From Peristeroidobacter agariperforans (GTDB lineage Bacteria; Pseudomonadota; Gammaproteobacteria; Steroidobacterales; Steroidobacteraceae), in NCBI RefSeq assembly GCF_004138335.1, contig NZ_RYFW01000002.1:1407501-1471500 (forward strand): a stretch of DNA of 64,000 bases, written 5' to 3'. The notes under the pieces were generated by a model that was not told where the DNA came from, did not search any database, and was given only the letters and a program-made list of their open reading frames with translations. Made by a program: the position numbers and the translations under genes. Of the stretch, positions 1-11,316 are shown piece by piece (positions within the stretch are counted from its first letter, which is position 1; each line of letters opens with the position of its first letter).

Positions 1-88
1 AGATCGAGCGCATGGTGCTGATCGAGCCATCCAGTAGCACGCTGAGGACTGCATCTTTGAGTTCAACAATCGAACCGTCATCTTGCAA
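1..88 (-). CDS. Possible partial reading frame leaving the left edge
   Basis: An open frame runs from a possible TTG at 88 off the left edge. It encodes a plausible stretch that includes QDDGSIVELKDAVLSVLLDG. The residue mix looks protein-like, but no Shine-Dalgarno sequence is visible and I do not recognise a family. The 89-262 interval beyond it holds nothing I can identify. This could equally be chance coding in GC-rich DNA. Confidence 0.2.
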   Translation of the reverse strand, partial: MQDDGSIVELKDAVLSVLLDGSISTMRSI

Positions 89-262
89 TGAGATGGCTCG
101 TGGTCGCGGCTGAAACCGCAGCGATCTGTCCGGCCGCTTGCGGGCTTTGTGCGATCGAACGGCGCGAGTGCGATGAGGTACGTGGTGTTGCATTCGTGCT
201 GAAACGTTCCACGCTCGATGGGTGGCGTCCATGGTGCATCGCGCGTTTGCTTGGCTCCAAGC

Positions 263-775
263 CTATTGGCGCTTCAACATGTCCAGATAAGCGCCTTCGA
301 TCAATTGAGCGGCGGACACTCCGAGGTGCTTCATCAGCCGATGAGCTTCCGCGATTCCGTCGTCCGCGCTTTCGCCTTCACGCAGCACGACTTCGAGTTC
401 TACGAACTCTCCCAGATCCTGCACGCGATCCAGGTGAATTCTGGTGCGTCCTGCCATCAGCAGCGTGCGCTGCTTGATCACGCGCCCCAACACTCCATTC
501 GCAGCAGCAAGTACCTCCCGCAATGAATGCGGTTCGCTCGTCGCCGTAATGAGATAGAACGATTCCTTGGGACCGGCCTGGTCCGCTCTACGGTAGTAGA
601 TGAGCTGTCCCTCGCTTGCGTTGAACGTGCGAAGTTTGAGGCGTCCGTTGCTACACCGGAAGAACGTGTCGTCTTGAAAGATCTCGATGGGTGCCGAGGA
701 GGCCAGATCCATGGCCTTGGTCAGCACGTCCGCGAGGTTGCCGGCACGGGCTTTGATTTCGATGTTGCGCGCCAC
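263..775 (-). CDS. CYTH-domain protein (class IV adenylate cyclase / thiamine triphosphatase-like)
   Basis: The product is about 170 residues. It opens with the CYTH signature ARNIEIKAR, a variant of the ExExK strand whose acidic and basic residues bind triphosphate and metal. Alternating charged strands follow, such as GRLKLRTF, YYRRAD and GRTRIHLDRV-x-LGEFVELEVV, as expected of the tunnel fold. Family members cleave or cyclise nucleotide or organic triphosphates in the cytosol; the substrate here cannot be told. I chose the GTG at 775 because GGAG lies about eight bases upstream and the CYTH motif begins at the next codons. The frame is open further upstream to 898, but that part shows no conserved features. 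The gene is isolated from its neighbours. Confidence 0.75.
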   Translation of the reverse strand: MARNIEIKARAGNLADVLTKAMDLASSAPIEIFQDDTFFRCSNGRLKLRTFNASEGQLIYYRRADQAGPKESFYLITATSEPHSLREVLAAANGVLGRVIKQRTLLMAGRTRIHLDRVQDLGEFVELEVVLREGESADDGIAEAHRLMKHLGVSAAQLIEGAYLDMLKRQ

Positions 776-1373
776 TGATACTCCGCATCGGTTGTGGGCA
801 AGCTGTGCTCGGACGGCGATTCGCAGCTCCGCTACCAAGGAGGCCGGTCGGCGCGCCCCATACGCCTTTGCTCGCGGCTTATGCGCGCCGTCGTTCAAGG
901 GCTCGGAAGGCGAGTGTAGCGCCGATGATGGATTGGAGCTGCGCAGAATAAAGTTGCATGGTTCATGCGACTGACAGCGAGCTTAAAAAATGCTCGTCGC
1001 CATTTTGTCGCCACACTCAAATTATCTTGTAGCCTAACGTTCGGTCGAGTGGGCTTAAAGGAATCCCCGCTCAACGGCTCGACCGCTGCCGAGCTCTTGC
1101 TTTGATCCTTATATGTCAAGGTCGTCCGGCTCGGCCGCTGTTCTCGCCTCGAATGACGCCTGGCGCACCGCTGCGGCCTTCGCTCGTGATTCCAAGCAGC
1201 TGCAGACTTCGCCGGCCGAGTTGTAGCGCCCGCTCTCGATCTGCCGATCTCGATCACTTGCGACAAGCGCAAAGGGCGGATGTCGACGAAAGTTCCTCAA
1301 CCTAAGATTTTATAGATGATGCGTACTGATGAATGAGCTCATGCCACGCAATATTCCGACCTGATTGAGCTTT
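776..1373. other. Intergenic stretch without recognisable gene
   Basis: About 600 bases between the CYTH gene and the hibernation-factor gene. Short open frames on both strands are rich in Arg, Ser and Pro and match nothing I know. I see no clear terminator, RNA or repeat. Confidence 0.4.
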
Positions 1374-1859
1374 TCACGCGACGCGTCGGAGCGGTTTCAT
1401 GCGCCGACGCTGCAATGTCCGCCGCACGGTCCGCTCCACGCTCCCCAGAGCACCGTCGACGGCGGCGTTGAGCGATGCATCTCGGCTCTCAACGACTACG
1501 CTCGGCAGACCGCGCAGTACGACCTTGATCCGGCACAACTGATCGACGCCGCCGCGCGGTCCATTCACGTCCTCGATGCGAACGCTGACGCGCTCGATGG
1601 AGTTTGCAAACTTTCCGAGTTTGATGCCGAGCTTGCGCCGGATGCGGTCCCGATCCTCGGGCCCGAGCCCGCGTTGCGCCGCTCGAATGTAAGCGGGGAT
1701 TTGCGGCCCTGCAGCAGACCCTTCGCGCTTTTCAGCTTTCGGTCGTCGACTAGTAAAAGGCGATCGTTTCGCGCTATTAGGCTTGCGCGGACGTGCGCGT
1801 GGGGCCGAGCCGCCGGGTGAGCTCCGGCGAGCAGCAGTGCTTGAGCCTCGAAGTCGCAT
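1374..1859 (-). CDS. HPF/RaiA-type ribosome hibernation domain protein
   Basis: The product has 161 residues. A basic Ser/Pro/Arg-rich N-terminal region of about 50 residues precedes an HPF/RaiA-like (sigma-54 modulation) domain. That domain contains SIERVSVRIEDVNGPRGG, then the CRIKVVLRGL strand and an ESRDASLNAAVDGAL helix. Family members bind the 30S subunit in stationary phase or stress and silence ribosomes. The ATG at 1859 follows GAGGAGG at ideal spacing, so I prefer it to the more upstream starts. The basic N-terminal extension is unusual for short HPF. This is the first of three HPF-like genes in the window (others at 30,858 and 40,002), and they are only distantly alike. Function is inferred from the family. 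Confidence 0.7.
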   Translation of the reverse strand: MRLRGSSTAARRSSPGGSAPRARPRKPNSAKRSPFTSRRPKAEKREGSAAGPQIPAYIRAAQRGLGPEDRDRIRRKLGIKLGKFANSIERVSVRIEDVNGPRGGVDQLCRIKVVLRGLPSVVVESRDASLNAAVDGALGSVERTVRRTLQRRRMKPLRRVA

Positions 1860-1943
1860 AACTGACCTCCTCAGCATCGATCTGCGGTCAACTACAAGGC
1901 GAGAAACGAACGGTTTCGACGCCACGAATGCGGCAAGCGGAGC

Positions 1944-2075
1944 TCATGGCTGCAGCTTCGCGTTCATGGTGATGTTCGCCTCCAGGGGTCTGGATACGGG
2001 GCAGCCCGTTTTGGCCCTGTTGGCAATCTCCATGAATCTGGTGGCGTCCACGCCCGGCACTTTTTGCGACCACAT
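1944..2075 (-). pseudogene. OsmC/Ohr-family C-terminal remnant
   Basis: A 43-codon frame ends in a recognisable OsmC-family tail. VPGVDATRFMEIANRAKTGC is followed by PVS and the final strand EANITMNAKLQP. The Cys in GCPVS corresponds to the peroxidatic cysteine region of OsmC proteins. The usual N-terminal 90-100 residues are missing, and an in-frame TGA lies just upstream of the first ATG (2075), so this is only the 3' end of a lost peroxidase gene. It lies upstream of the hibernation-factor gene on the same strand. Confidence 0.55.
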
Positions 2076-2502
2076 TCAAGCGGCTAAGACACCCGTCTCG
2101 GGTGAGATGGTGCCGCCAACCTCTTCAAGGCTAGCTCTCGAAACCGCCCCGGCCTTCTTGATCAGGGCTGATTGTCCTTCCGGTACTTGCGGTACTCGAT
2201 AGCCAGTTACGTGCGTCCTTGATTCCATAAGCCTGGATCAGTGATGGAGTTCCGTGATCTCCATCCTGAGCATCTTCCTCGCGCACATACGGTACGTCTA
2301 CCTTCCGGGATTGATCAGAGGGTGCTGGCTTCTCAGCGAACGCTCCAACGTCGTCATTTGAACAATTGCACGGTCGCTCGAACTCGACCCTTCGTTCGTC
2401 GAGCACCCGGGCGGCGGGAACGTTATGCATACGCGGTCGATTCCCCATATACCCCCGAATTTTTTTGGGGATCGTCCTCCGGATGGCAGCGCAGGAGCAG
2501 TG
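2076..2502. other. Intergenic stretch, probably decayed DNA
   Basis: Around 430 bases between the OsmC tail and the SPW gene. Short frames on the minus strand show no family signature. A run of six T residues near 2461 is the only simple feature. No promoter or RNA structure is evident. Confidence 0.3.
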
Positions 2503-2859
2503 ATGACCACGCGACGTTGGATAGAATGGGTGAACGTGCTGCTTGGCCTGTGGGTGATCGCTGCACCTATCGTACTCACGTCCACTCAAGCCGATGGCCT
2601 CGCCGCGTGGAATTCGTGGAGCGTCGGAGTTGGGATGGTGGCGCTCGCTGCCTTTGCCATGTACAAGCCTTCACTCTCGGCAGACGCGATAGGCGTCGGC
2701 TTGGGCCTATGGTTGGTTGTTTCACCTTGGCTGCTCGGATTCGCTGCCGAGTTGCCGGGTGCAGCAATCAACGGTGTCATCGTCGGACTACTGGTCATCT
2801 GTTACGCATTCTGGGCAATGCGCATCGACGCTACCTTTACGGTGCGGGCCGCGGCATAG
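2503..2859 (+). CDS. SPW-repeat membrane protein
   Basis: A 118-residue, four-helix inner-membrane protein. It carries two copies of the short motif that names the SPW family: an imperfect first copy around GLWVIAAPIVL and a clear second one, LVVSPWLLGF. The helices fall at roughly residues 8-25, 40-57, 65-82 and 88-105. Family proteins are common in proteobacteria and actinobacteria, and their role is unknown. The ATG at 2503 is preceded by AGGAG six bases upstream, which favours it over the earlier in-frame ATG at 2425. The gene stands alone on the plus strand. Confidence 0.7.
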   Translation: MTTRRWIEWVNVLLGLWVIAAPIVLTSTQADGLAAWNSWSVGVGMVALAAFAMYKPSLSADAIGVGLGLWLVVSPWLLGFAAELPGAAINGVIVGLLVICYAFWAMRIDATFTVRAAA

Positions 2860-3082
2860 GTGTGCTGGCAGAGATGCGAGCCTCTCGCTCCTGTTATACG
2901 TACCCGCAAGCGAGCGTCCTACACAACGTTGGCATCGGTACGAGGTCGGCGCATGTGCGCCACCGTACAGAGGTGTGCGAACGTTCGTGAAACAGTTTCG
3001 GTGATGGGCTGATCACAGCAGCGGTTGTGTAATCGCATCGTGAACAGTAAGAGCATTTGTAACGTGACAGCAGAGGCGGCAG

Positions 3083-3265
3083 ATGGCGCATACGGAAAAC
3101 GGGAAGGTCGCGCTTGTCACCGGCGGCGGCCAGGGCATTGGTCAGGCTATTTCTGAGCGGCTTCACGCTGACGGCTTCAGGGTCGCCGCATCTCCAAAAA
3201 TCTACTTCACAGACTTAGATCGCCGCGTTTCCGTAGCACCGATGATGGATGGGATCGGTAGTTGA
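3083..3265 (+). pseudogene. Truncated short-chain dehydrogenase (SDR) N-terminus
   Basis: The first 35 or so residues are a clean SDR N-terminus: GKVALVTGGGQGIGQAISER contains the TGxxxGxG NAD(P)-binding motif. The similarity stops after GFRVA, and the frame continues for about 25 unrelated residues to a stop. Complete SDRs are about 250 residues, so the Tyr-x3-Lys active site is absent and the product cannot be an enzyme. A rearrangement or deletion near 3190 is the likely cause. Confidence 0.7.
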
Positions 3266-4118
3266 CGTTAGTGCTGGCGTAACACGCACTTACGAGTGAT
3301 GAAAAAGAGCTGGTGACACTTTGGAGACACGCCGCAGTTCACCAAACGTGCGTGACGCCGTCCGGAACATCGGCACTGTACGATGGAATTCGCGGTGGTG
3401 CCATACTACGAACTGCGACAGAGTGCGACTCTCTTCAACATCGACTCACGAAATGACCGGAAGCGGTGATCGGACATTCTCGAACTTTCGCTCGGCTCCG
3501 GAAATGGGTGTGCGGCTCGGCCTTCGGATCAGGGATTCCTCATGATCCCGCGCAGACTTGAAGCTGATTGCACGCGCAAGGTTGGGGACTGCTGCCGCGA
3601 CGGCGACGCGGTGAATGCGTCGCGCCGAACTGGACTCACGGAATCGTTGTGCCAGGAGCGGATTTTGTTGCCGCCATCCTCGAGGAGGATTTGTCGGGCA
3701 CAACAGTCAGTCCACCATTCTGTTGCCGGATGGTTCGGATTCGGGGCAAGCCGGAGAACAACCTGAGGCACGCTGGAATCGATACTGACGGACATTTTAT
3801 TTGTTTCGAACTGGCGATGACGCTCGGCGTGACAAGTTTGGCGTGGTGTTCCAAACGACCACTCGCGCGAATTCCGCTGCGACGTTGAGGCCAGAGAACT
3901 GCGCGTATTGACCGCGGTGCGGACCCGATAGTCACCGCCGAAGGACGGCTGTTGCGACTGCGTGCTCTTGGTAACGAGATCGGAAACAATATCTAGACGC
4001 TTTCACGCCGACACCGACCGTGCGGCACTTGAGCAGCGATAACGATCCGCTGTTCGAGTTTTATCGATGGAAGGACAACTCGAGCGCAAGAGGCGGGCTC
4101 GAAAGTTCACAAATGGCT
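3266..4118. other. Long region with no recognisable gene
   Basis: About 850 bases follow the SDR stub. Frames of up to about 115 codons exist on both strands (for example 3568-3888 plus and 3636-3989 minus), but none has a recognisable domain or a convincing start. Base composition appears less GC-rich than the flanking genes. Together with the SDR stub this looks like degraded accessory DNA. Confidence 0.4.
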
Positions 4119-4934
4119 CTATGAGGTTTCCAGGCCGCGCTCGATGAGAATGCGCCAGATGTCCTCAGCCGAGTCGGCGTAATCGAACAGCTGCAGATCG
4201 TCCGGGCTGATCATCGACTCTTCCAGCAGCGCATCCAGATTCAACAAACGCTGCCAGTAACTGCGGTCGTACATCACGATGGGGACGCTGGGCGCCTTGC
4301 CGGTCTGTCGCAAGGTCAAGACCTCGAACAACTCATCCAAGGTACCGAAGCCGCCTGGGAACACCACCAGCGCCTTGGCGCGCATGGCCAGATGCATCTT
4401 GCGCATCGCGAAGTAGTGGAAGCGAAAGGTCAACTCCGGGGTGGTATAGCGATTCGGCAGTTGCTCGTGGGGTAGGGTGATGTTGAATCCGATGGTCGGC
4501 GCTTGGGCCTCATGGGCACCGCGGTTTGCTGCTTCCATGATGCCCGGGCCACCACCCGTCGCGATCACGTTGTCTCGCCACCGATCCGTCGGCGCTTTCG
4601 CGCCTCCGCGTTCGCTGGCAATGCGCCCGAACTCACGTGCGGCCTCGTACCAACGTAGCTGCCGCTCCATCTTTTGTGTCTCCGCATCGTTGGGTCGAGT
4701 CGCTGTCTGCTTCCACGATTCCACGCGCTCTGGCGATGGCACTCGCGCACTACCGAAGACGATGATGGTAGAGCGCACGCCCCAATCACGCAGCAACAGA
4801 TCTGCTTTGGCGTATTCCAGAGCGAACCGCACGGCTCGCATCTCGTCGCGTAGCAAGAAGTTGGTGTCTTCTACGGGGAGCAGGAAGCTCGGGGAGTTGA
4901 GTTGATCGGATACCTCGGGGGACGGCTTTTGCAT
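4119..4934 (-). CDS. LOG-family Rossmann-fold protein (nucleotide 5'-monophosphate nucleosidase-like)
   Basis: A 271-residue protein with the hallmarks of the TIGR00730/LOG family: VIATGGGPGIMEAANRGA for nucleotide binding, and PGGFGTLDELFE, the catalytic PGGxGTxxE motif. An arginine- and methionine-rich FAMRKMHLAMR helix precedes the latter. Family members hydrolyse the N-glycosidic bond of nucleoside 5'-monophosphates (PpnN in E. coli) or cytokinin ribotides. The N-terminal extension of about 75 residues with an IIVFGSARVPSPERV strand resembles the long type II-like LOG proteins. It is divergent from the VIT gene, and I see no operon partner. The family call is solid; the exact substrate is not known. 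Confidence 0.85.
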   Translation of the reverse strand: MQKPSPEVSDQLNSPSFLLPVEDTNFLLRDEMRAVRFALEYAKADLLLRDWGVRSTIIVFGSARVPSPERVESWKQTATRPNDAETQKMERQLRWYEAAREFGRIASERGGAKAPTDRWRDNVIATGGGPGIMEAANRGAHEAQAPTIGFNITLPHEQLPNRYTTPELTFRFHYFAMRKMHLAMRAKALVVFPGGFGTLDELFEVLTLRQTGKAPSVPIVMYDRSYWQRLLNLDALLEESMISPDDLQLFDYADSAEDIWRILIERGLETS

Positions 4935-5083
4935 GATCGCTGGGTGCTTGGTCAGAAATCTCGATGCGTGATTGTGAGAGATGATGGAGATCGGTGCAAT
5001 GCGATGGATCGCTGAACGTCGCTATACTTACTGCAACGTTGGTGGACGCGCTCAGCGCATTACGCCAGGTCAGAGGAGTCGGC

Positions 5084-5767
5084 ATGAGACATTCCGAGAG
5101 GCACCGAACACAGAGAACGGGCTGGCTGCGAGCCGCGGTGCTCGGGGCGAACGATGGCATCGTGTCGACCGCTAGCTTGATTGTGGGTGTGGCCGCTGCT
5201 GGCACGGGCTCCTCCGGCATTCTGATTTCCGGAATCGCAGGCCTGGTCGGAGGCGCCATGTCCATGGCGGCCGGCGAATATGTTTCGGTCAGCTCGCAGG
5301 CCGATACCGAACGTGCCGACCTCGCGAGGGAGCGGCAGGAACTGGCTGCAAGCCCCGAGCAGGAGCATGCGGAACTGACCTCAATTTACGTCAAACGCGG
5401 ACTGCGAGCCGAACTAGCCTCGCAGGTGGCCACGGAACTCATGGGCCACGATGCCCTTGGAGCGCACGCGCGAGACGAGTTGGGCATCTCCGACGCATTG
5501 GCCGCGCGACCGGTGCAAGCAGCGTTGGCGTCCGCTGCGACGTTCGCAACGGGAGCTGCCCTGCCTCTGTTGCTGGTGCTGCTCGTTCCAATCGCCTGGT
5601 TGTTATGGGCGGCTCCTTTGGTCTCGCTTGCCTGCCTCGCGGTGCTTGGTTCAGTGGCTGCAAGAGCAGGCGGCGCGCCGGTACGGCCAGCCGCAACGAG
5701 AGTGACATTCTGGGGCGCCCTGGCGATGGCCTCGACCGCAGCCATCGGCACGCTCTTCGGTGGATGA
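5084..5767 (+). CDS. VIT1/CCC1-family Fe/Mn transporter
   Basis: A 227-residue integral membrane protein of the vacuolar iron transporter family. The N-terminal helix carries the family signature AAVLGANDGIVSTASLIVGV. Next comes the GAMSMAAGEYVSVSSQADTE segment and a charged cytosolic region of about 90 residues rich in Glu/Asp. Two or three C-terminal helices complete the fold. VIT proteins export or sequester Fe2+ or Mn2+; a bacterial role in lowering cytosolic iron is inferred. The ATG at 5084 follows AGAGGAG with good spacing; the open frame extends upstream to 4994 without conserved content. Confidence 0.85.
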   Translation: MRHSERHRTQRTGWLRAAVLGANDGIVSTASLIVGVAAAGTGSSGILISGIAGLVGGAMSMAAGEYVSVSSQADTERADLARERQELAASPEQEHAELTSIYVKRGLRAELASQVATELMGHDALGAHARDELGISDALAARPVQAALASAATFATGAALPLLLVLLVPIAWLLWAAPLVSLACLAVLGSVAARAGGAPVRPAATRVTFWGALAMASTAAIGTLFGG

Positions 5768-5830
5768 TCGAAGCCGCAGCCGGCCAGCGCGCCAGGGACG
5801 AAGCTTCAGAGGGAGTGTGGACTTTTAGTT

Positions 5831-6914
5831 TTAGAAGTCTCGCCACATGGTTTGGTTGCCGCTCGCTTTGTTCATTGCTCCAGCGGAGGCAGTGGCGGCT
5901 GCATGTGCGGGCCTGGCAAGCGGTCGCTTGGCCGGGGGCGGGAATGTCCTCACCGTTGCAGTCGGCTTCGTCACAGTCGCCGCTTTCAATGCGCTCGTCG
6001 CAGCCTTGCTGAAGCGGAAGAAGTAGATTTGGGCAACCAGGGTCTGGGCTTGTTGCTCCATTGATTTCGCCGCCGAGGCGGCTTCTTCGACCAGCGCGGC
6101 GTTCTGCCGAGTCGTGTCGTCGAGCTGTGTTACGGCGGTGTTCACTTGGTCGATGCCTTGTGCCTGTTCATCGGAGGCCGAGGCGATCTCGGCCACGATG
6201 TCGCTGACCTTCCTGATGCTCGCCATGATCTCGGCAAGCACCTTGCCCGACTCATCGACCAGCTCGCTGCCGCTGCGGACTTTGTCCAATGAGTCGCTGA
6301 TGAGACCCTGGATCTCTTTGGCGGCTGTGGCGCTTCGCTGGGCGAGGCCGCGCACTTCGCTCGCAACCACCGCGAGGCCGCGGCCCTTGATCTCCGCCAT
6401 CGCATTCACTGCGCGTGAGACGACTTCGCCGCCACGCTCGGCCTGTGAGCGCGCTCCGGTCGCCAGCTGGTTTGCCTGGCGTGCGTTGTCGGCGTTTTGT
6501 TTTACCGTTGCCCTCATTTCTTCCATGCTCGGGGCGGTCTCTTCCAGGGCTGACGCCTGTTCCTGGGTCCGCTGCGACAGGTCGTCGCTACCGCGCGATA
6601 GCTGCGCAGCCGCACCGCCCACTGCATCCGATGCGCTACGTACGTCGCCGACGATTCCGTGGAGCATCCCGTCCATGCGCTTGAGTGCATTCAAGAGTGT
6701 TCCGATTTCGTCGCCGCGATTCGCGTCGAGCTCGCGACCGAGCTCGCCGCTCGCGATTTTTTTCAGCCACGTTTACCGCTGTGCCAAGACCCGAAAGGAT
6801 GGCGCGTATGAGCATTACGGCGAGAGTCTGCCAATGCGAGCGACACGACAACAGCGACGATCGACAGAGTGCGGCTACTGCCATTGTAGTAAGAAGCCGA
6901 GCGCGAATACTCAC
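5831..6914 (-). pseudogene. Methyl-accepting chemotaxis protein, frameshifted and internally deleted
   Basis: The reading starts at 6914 with a basic start and a short hydrophobic segment, then AVNVAEK. A run of seven A residues (minus strand, about 6757-6763) shifts the frame; removing one A restores AEKIASGELG and joins the HAMP-like NALKRMDGML segment. The downstream frame (5831-6694) is a chemoreceptor signalling domain with LEETAPSMEEM. However, AMAEI is followed directly by KGRGLAVVASEVRGLAQR: about 37 residues covering the conserved hairpin tip are missing near 6390. Without the tip, contacts to CheA/CheW are lost. A proper periplasmic sensor domain is also absent. The homopolymer shift alone could be a sequencing error, but the deletion cannot. 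Confidence 0.75.
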
Positions 6915-7108
6915 AGAAGCACCGCCCAGAAGAATGCACCAGTCGGAGAACCCATGCAGTCGATATCGGCCTGGTGAGGCGGCGATGAACGACGGGACTC
7001 CCCTACCGGCCCGGGAGGGGACACTGAGGGGCCGCCTTAGTTGCTTCGCCTACTTGTTTGAGCGGAGCATAGGGGTGGAAGCGGAGGACGCAAAGGGGTG
7101 GATTCGGA

Positions 7109-9135
7109 TCACCCCTGCACGAGGCGGCGAAGCCAGCCCAGCAGCGCGCTTGCCAGCAACTCCGGCCTATGCAGCACGGCGTATTGACGCTCGCCGAAGA
7201 CTGCGGGCAGATAACTCGCCGTGTGTCGATCGATGGTGAGGCAAAACGAGAAAATTCCTTGTAGCCGCGCTTCGACGATCGATTGGCGCATGTCTTCGAC
7301 GCCGTAGCGACCATCGTACTCATCCGCGTCATTCGGCTTGCCGTCCGACAATAACAGCAGCAATCGATGTCGCGCCGGCTCGCGCATGAGCAATGATGTG
7401 GTGTGACGAATCGCGGCGCCCGCGCGTGTGTAGGCCTCCGGCTGTAGTCCGGCGATTCGGGCAGCAACATCGTTCCCGAACGTCTCGGCAAAGGACTTTA
7501 CGGATCTCACCGTGACTCGTTCGCGGCTTTCGCCGGAGAACGCGAGCACGCTGTACGGCTCACCGAGACTCTGGAGCGCGAGACAGACGAGCAGCAGTGC
7601 TTCACGCTCCACATCGATCACTCGTCGATGCTGGGATACCCAACCGTCCGTCGAGCCGCTTACGTCAATCAGCAGCGCCACGGCGAGCTCGCGCTTCGCG
7701 GCGCGTGTGCATTGATAAAGTCCGCCATCGGCTGCCATGCCGGCACGAGCGTCCGCGAACGCGTCAACGCATGCTTGCAGATCGAGTTCGTCTCCATCGA
7801 CTTGCTGGCGCAAACGTGTTCGCTGAGCTCGTAACGATTCGAACTGACGTCTGACAGCATGTAAAAGCGCGCGGTGCTGCTCGATTGTTCGCTCGATCCA
7901 TTCGCGAGGACCCGCGACTGCCTCGAGCAGATGCACGGCGGCGCCCGGTACGCGATACGTCCGCGTGCGAAAATCCCATTCCGGATACCGCACCACGGCT
8001 GCGATGACCTGCTGGCTCTGAGAGGCTGCCATGCGCGAGGTCGTCGGGGGCGGGTCATCCGACAGCAAGACTTCTTTTGGCGCACCCGGAACGCTGACTA
8101 GCCGCGCCTCCGCAAGCTCGGACAAAGAATCGGCAAATTCCTCGGCGGCCTGATTTTCGTCCCGGTCCGTGGGCCGTTGCATGCCGAACGGGTCCTCCGC
8201 GTGCTCGTGCGGCTGCGCAGTTTGTACCATCCACGCGCCTTGATGTGTTTTCTCGTCGCGCTCATCAGGCCTACGTACCTCCGGTCGGCGTGTCATTCGC
8301 GCGCTGCGCGAGATGGGGTTGGTTGCATCCTCGGCCGGCGGAGCTTGCTCCACAGCGCACGCCTCTTCAGGCGCGTCACGCAATTCGCCTATCCAGCGAT
8401 CCCGAAACAGATATCCCATGTTCGCTGGTATATCGGCGCAGCCGCGCGTCAGTTCTTGAACGATCTCCTGGGCGCGTTCGAAGGAAGCGCGAGAGGACGC
8501 GCGGCTCGTAGTGGCACAAACCGGAGTCCCAAGTATCGTTCGGACCCAGCGCTCCAGCACTCGACGTACCGGTGAAAACGCTTCGAGGCGTGGTCGCTGT
8601 TGAAGGCATTCCTGTCGCAGCGTCTCGATACGGGCTGCCATTCCCGGAAAGTCGGAGACGAGCGTCGAGTCTGCGGCGTTCGCCTCGAGTACTTCGAACA
8701 CCGAGCGCAGCAGCGAATCGCTCGCCGAGGGTAGATAGTCTACGGCGCGGCGTGTCGCGCGCGACGCTTGTTGGAGGGCGATGGCCTGAAGTTGCCCGAT
8801 GTCCCTGACGGAACTCACTGGCAACCATATCGAGCGTCCATCCGTGGCGGGAATGGCCTCGCGGGAGACTGGCGTCTCGTCGCGCAAGAATAGTCGCCGA
8901 ACGAGTGGAATCGGAGCGGGCGGTTGTGCAATCCGCAGGCTGAACCGCTCTACGAATGAACCGGCGAGCAACAGATCCAGCCGATGCAGAAGCGGCACAT
9001 CGATGGTCTCGCTCGATGGTGGACGATGACGTTGCCATAGCTCCTGCACGAATACAGTGGCGTGTCGTGCGGCGTCGGTGATGACATCTTCGGCTTCTGG
9101 CATGAAGTTGCCGCGCGGGCCCCCGAATCGACGGA

Positions 9136-9139
<4 letters not shown>
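7109..9139 (-). CDS. norD: NorD, VWA-domain NO reductase maturation protein
   Basis: A 676-residue protein whose C-terminal 200 residues form a von Willebrand factor A domain with the MIDAS motif LLIDVSGSTDGW (DxSxS). Further motifs are AYTRAGAAIRHTT and LLLLSDGKPNDADEYDG. The N-terminal half is helical and typical of NorD. With the AAA+ protein NorQ it forms a MoxR-VWA chaperone pair, thought to insert the non-heme iron (FeB) into NorB. It is the last gene of norC-norB-norQ-norD and overlaps norQ by four bases (ATGA). Length matches the family. A degraded second copy lies at 25,588-26,403. Confidence 0.93.
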
Positions 9140-9935
<796 letters not shown>

Positions 9936-9939
<4 letters not shown>

Positions 9940-11309
9940 GTGACAGCGACGCGTGCAGGCGCGGCGGGCGGTGCTCCTTCAGCGACGATCTCGAAGCGTG
10001 GACGTGTGCGGAAGAAGTCCCAGATGAACAGGCCAACGCCGATCGAGAACAACGTTGCGGTCGCGATGAGCATGAGAAAGTGCACCTGGATCTTGAGTTG
10101 AGTATCGAGATAGCCAAGCCCGAGGATACGTTCGAGATATACCTGGCCGATGCCCGCGGTTGCGAAGGACAGCGTCATTCCGAACATCCCGGCCAACTGC
10201 AGCCAGAACGACCAATAGCCCACGGCGCTGCCTTGCTCACGTCGATCGTGCGTCATGCTCGGCAACGCAAAGGTGATCATGGCGAGCACGATCATCGCGT
10301 ACGCGCCATAGAACGCAGCATGTCCATGCATCGCTGTGACGAGCGTGCCGTGGGTCCATTTGTTCACGGAGGGCCAGGTGTGCGCCAGGCCGAGCAGGCC
10401 GGCGCCAAACAAAGTGAACAGGGCACTACCGATCGTCCAATGCAAGGCGAGCGTGTTCGGGTGCGCGAGTCCCGAGCGTCTGATCGCCGAGTACGCGTAC
10501 ATCGCCATGCCCACGAGCGCCACCGGCTCGAGCGCGCTGAAGAACCCGCCGATCGGCAGCCAATACTGGGGCACGCCCACCCAGTAGTAGTGATGCGCGG
10601 TGCCGAGGATGCCGGCGATGAATACAAGACCGACGATGACATACAGCCACTTCTCGAGCACTTCGCGGTCCGCGCCTGAGAGGCGGATCAGCAAGTAAGC
10701 CAGAAAGCCGCCTTGGATCATCTCCCACACGCCTTCGACCCACAGATGAATCGTCCACCAGCGATAAATGATCGAAACTGTGTAGTTCTCATAGTGCAGC
10801 AGCGCTGGCAGATACAGGACCGCGGCCCCCGCCACCCCGAGCAACAGCACGCCTTCCGTCGTCGTGAACCGGCCCGACCTCCGAATCGTCATGATCACGT
10901 TGTAGAGGAACATGAGCATGACGATCACGATGACGATCTTGTGCGGCAGCGGCTGCTCGAGCAGTTTGTTGCCGGTCCCGTAGCGGAACAGATAGCCGAT
11001 CACGGCGGTCACGCCCATCACCACCCACAGTCCGAGCTGGATGTAAGCGAGCTTGGTGCTGTAAAGCTCGGTGCGAGATTCGTCCGGAACCATCCAATAG
11101 GTGGCGCCCATGAAACCGGTGAGCACCCACACGATCAGCAGATTCGTGTGAATGACCTTCGTCACGTCGAACGGCAGGATGTTGAGAAGAGGATCGGGGC
11201 CGAGATACTTCGCGGCCGACAGCAATCCGAAGACGAGCTGCAACCCGAACAGCACCATCGCGACCGCGAAGTACCAGTATGCGACGGCCTGCGAGCGATA
11301 GCGCATCAC
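9936..11309 (-). CDS. norB: Cytochrome-c-dependent nitric oxide reductase, catalytic subunit NorB
   Basis: The product has 457 residues and about 12 transmembrane helices of the heme-copper oxidase superfamily. Heme and FeB histidines are visible in VIHTNLLIVWVL, TIHLWVEGVWE, GTAHHYYWVGVP and MHGHAAFYGAYAM. The extra glutamates in WVEGVWEMIQGG mark an NO reductase rather than an oxidase. It reduces two NO to N2O on the outer face of the inner membrane, taking electrons from NorC. It lies seven bases downstream of norC and overlaps norQ. Confidence 0.96.
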
Positions 11310-11316
11310 GAGCTTC

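Noticed and set aside
1878-1891. Possible FNR-type box (TTGACCGCAGATCG, minus) before the first HPF gene
   Set aside because: The second half-site does not match ATCAA, and it overlaps the region of alternative starts.
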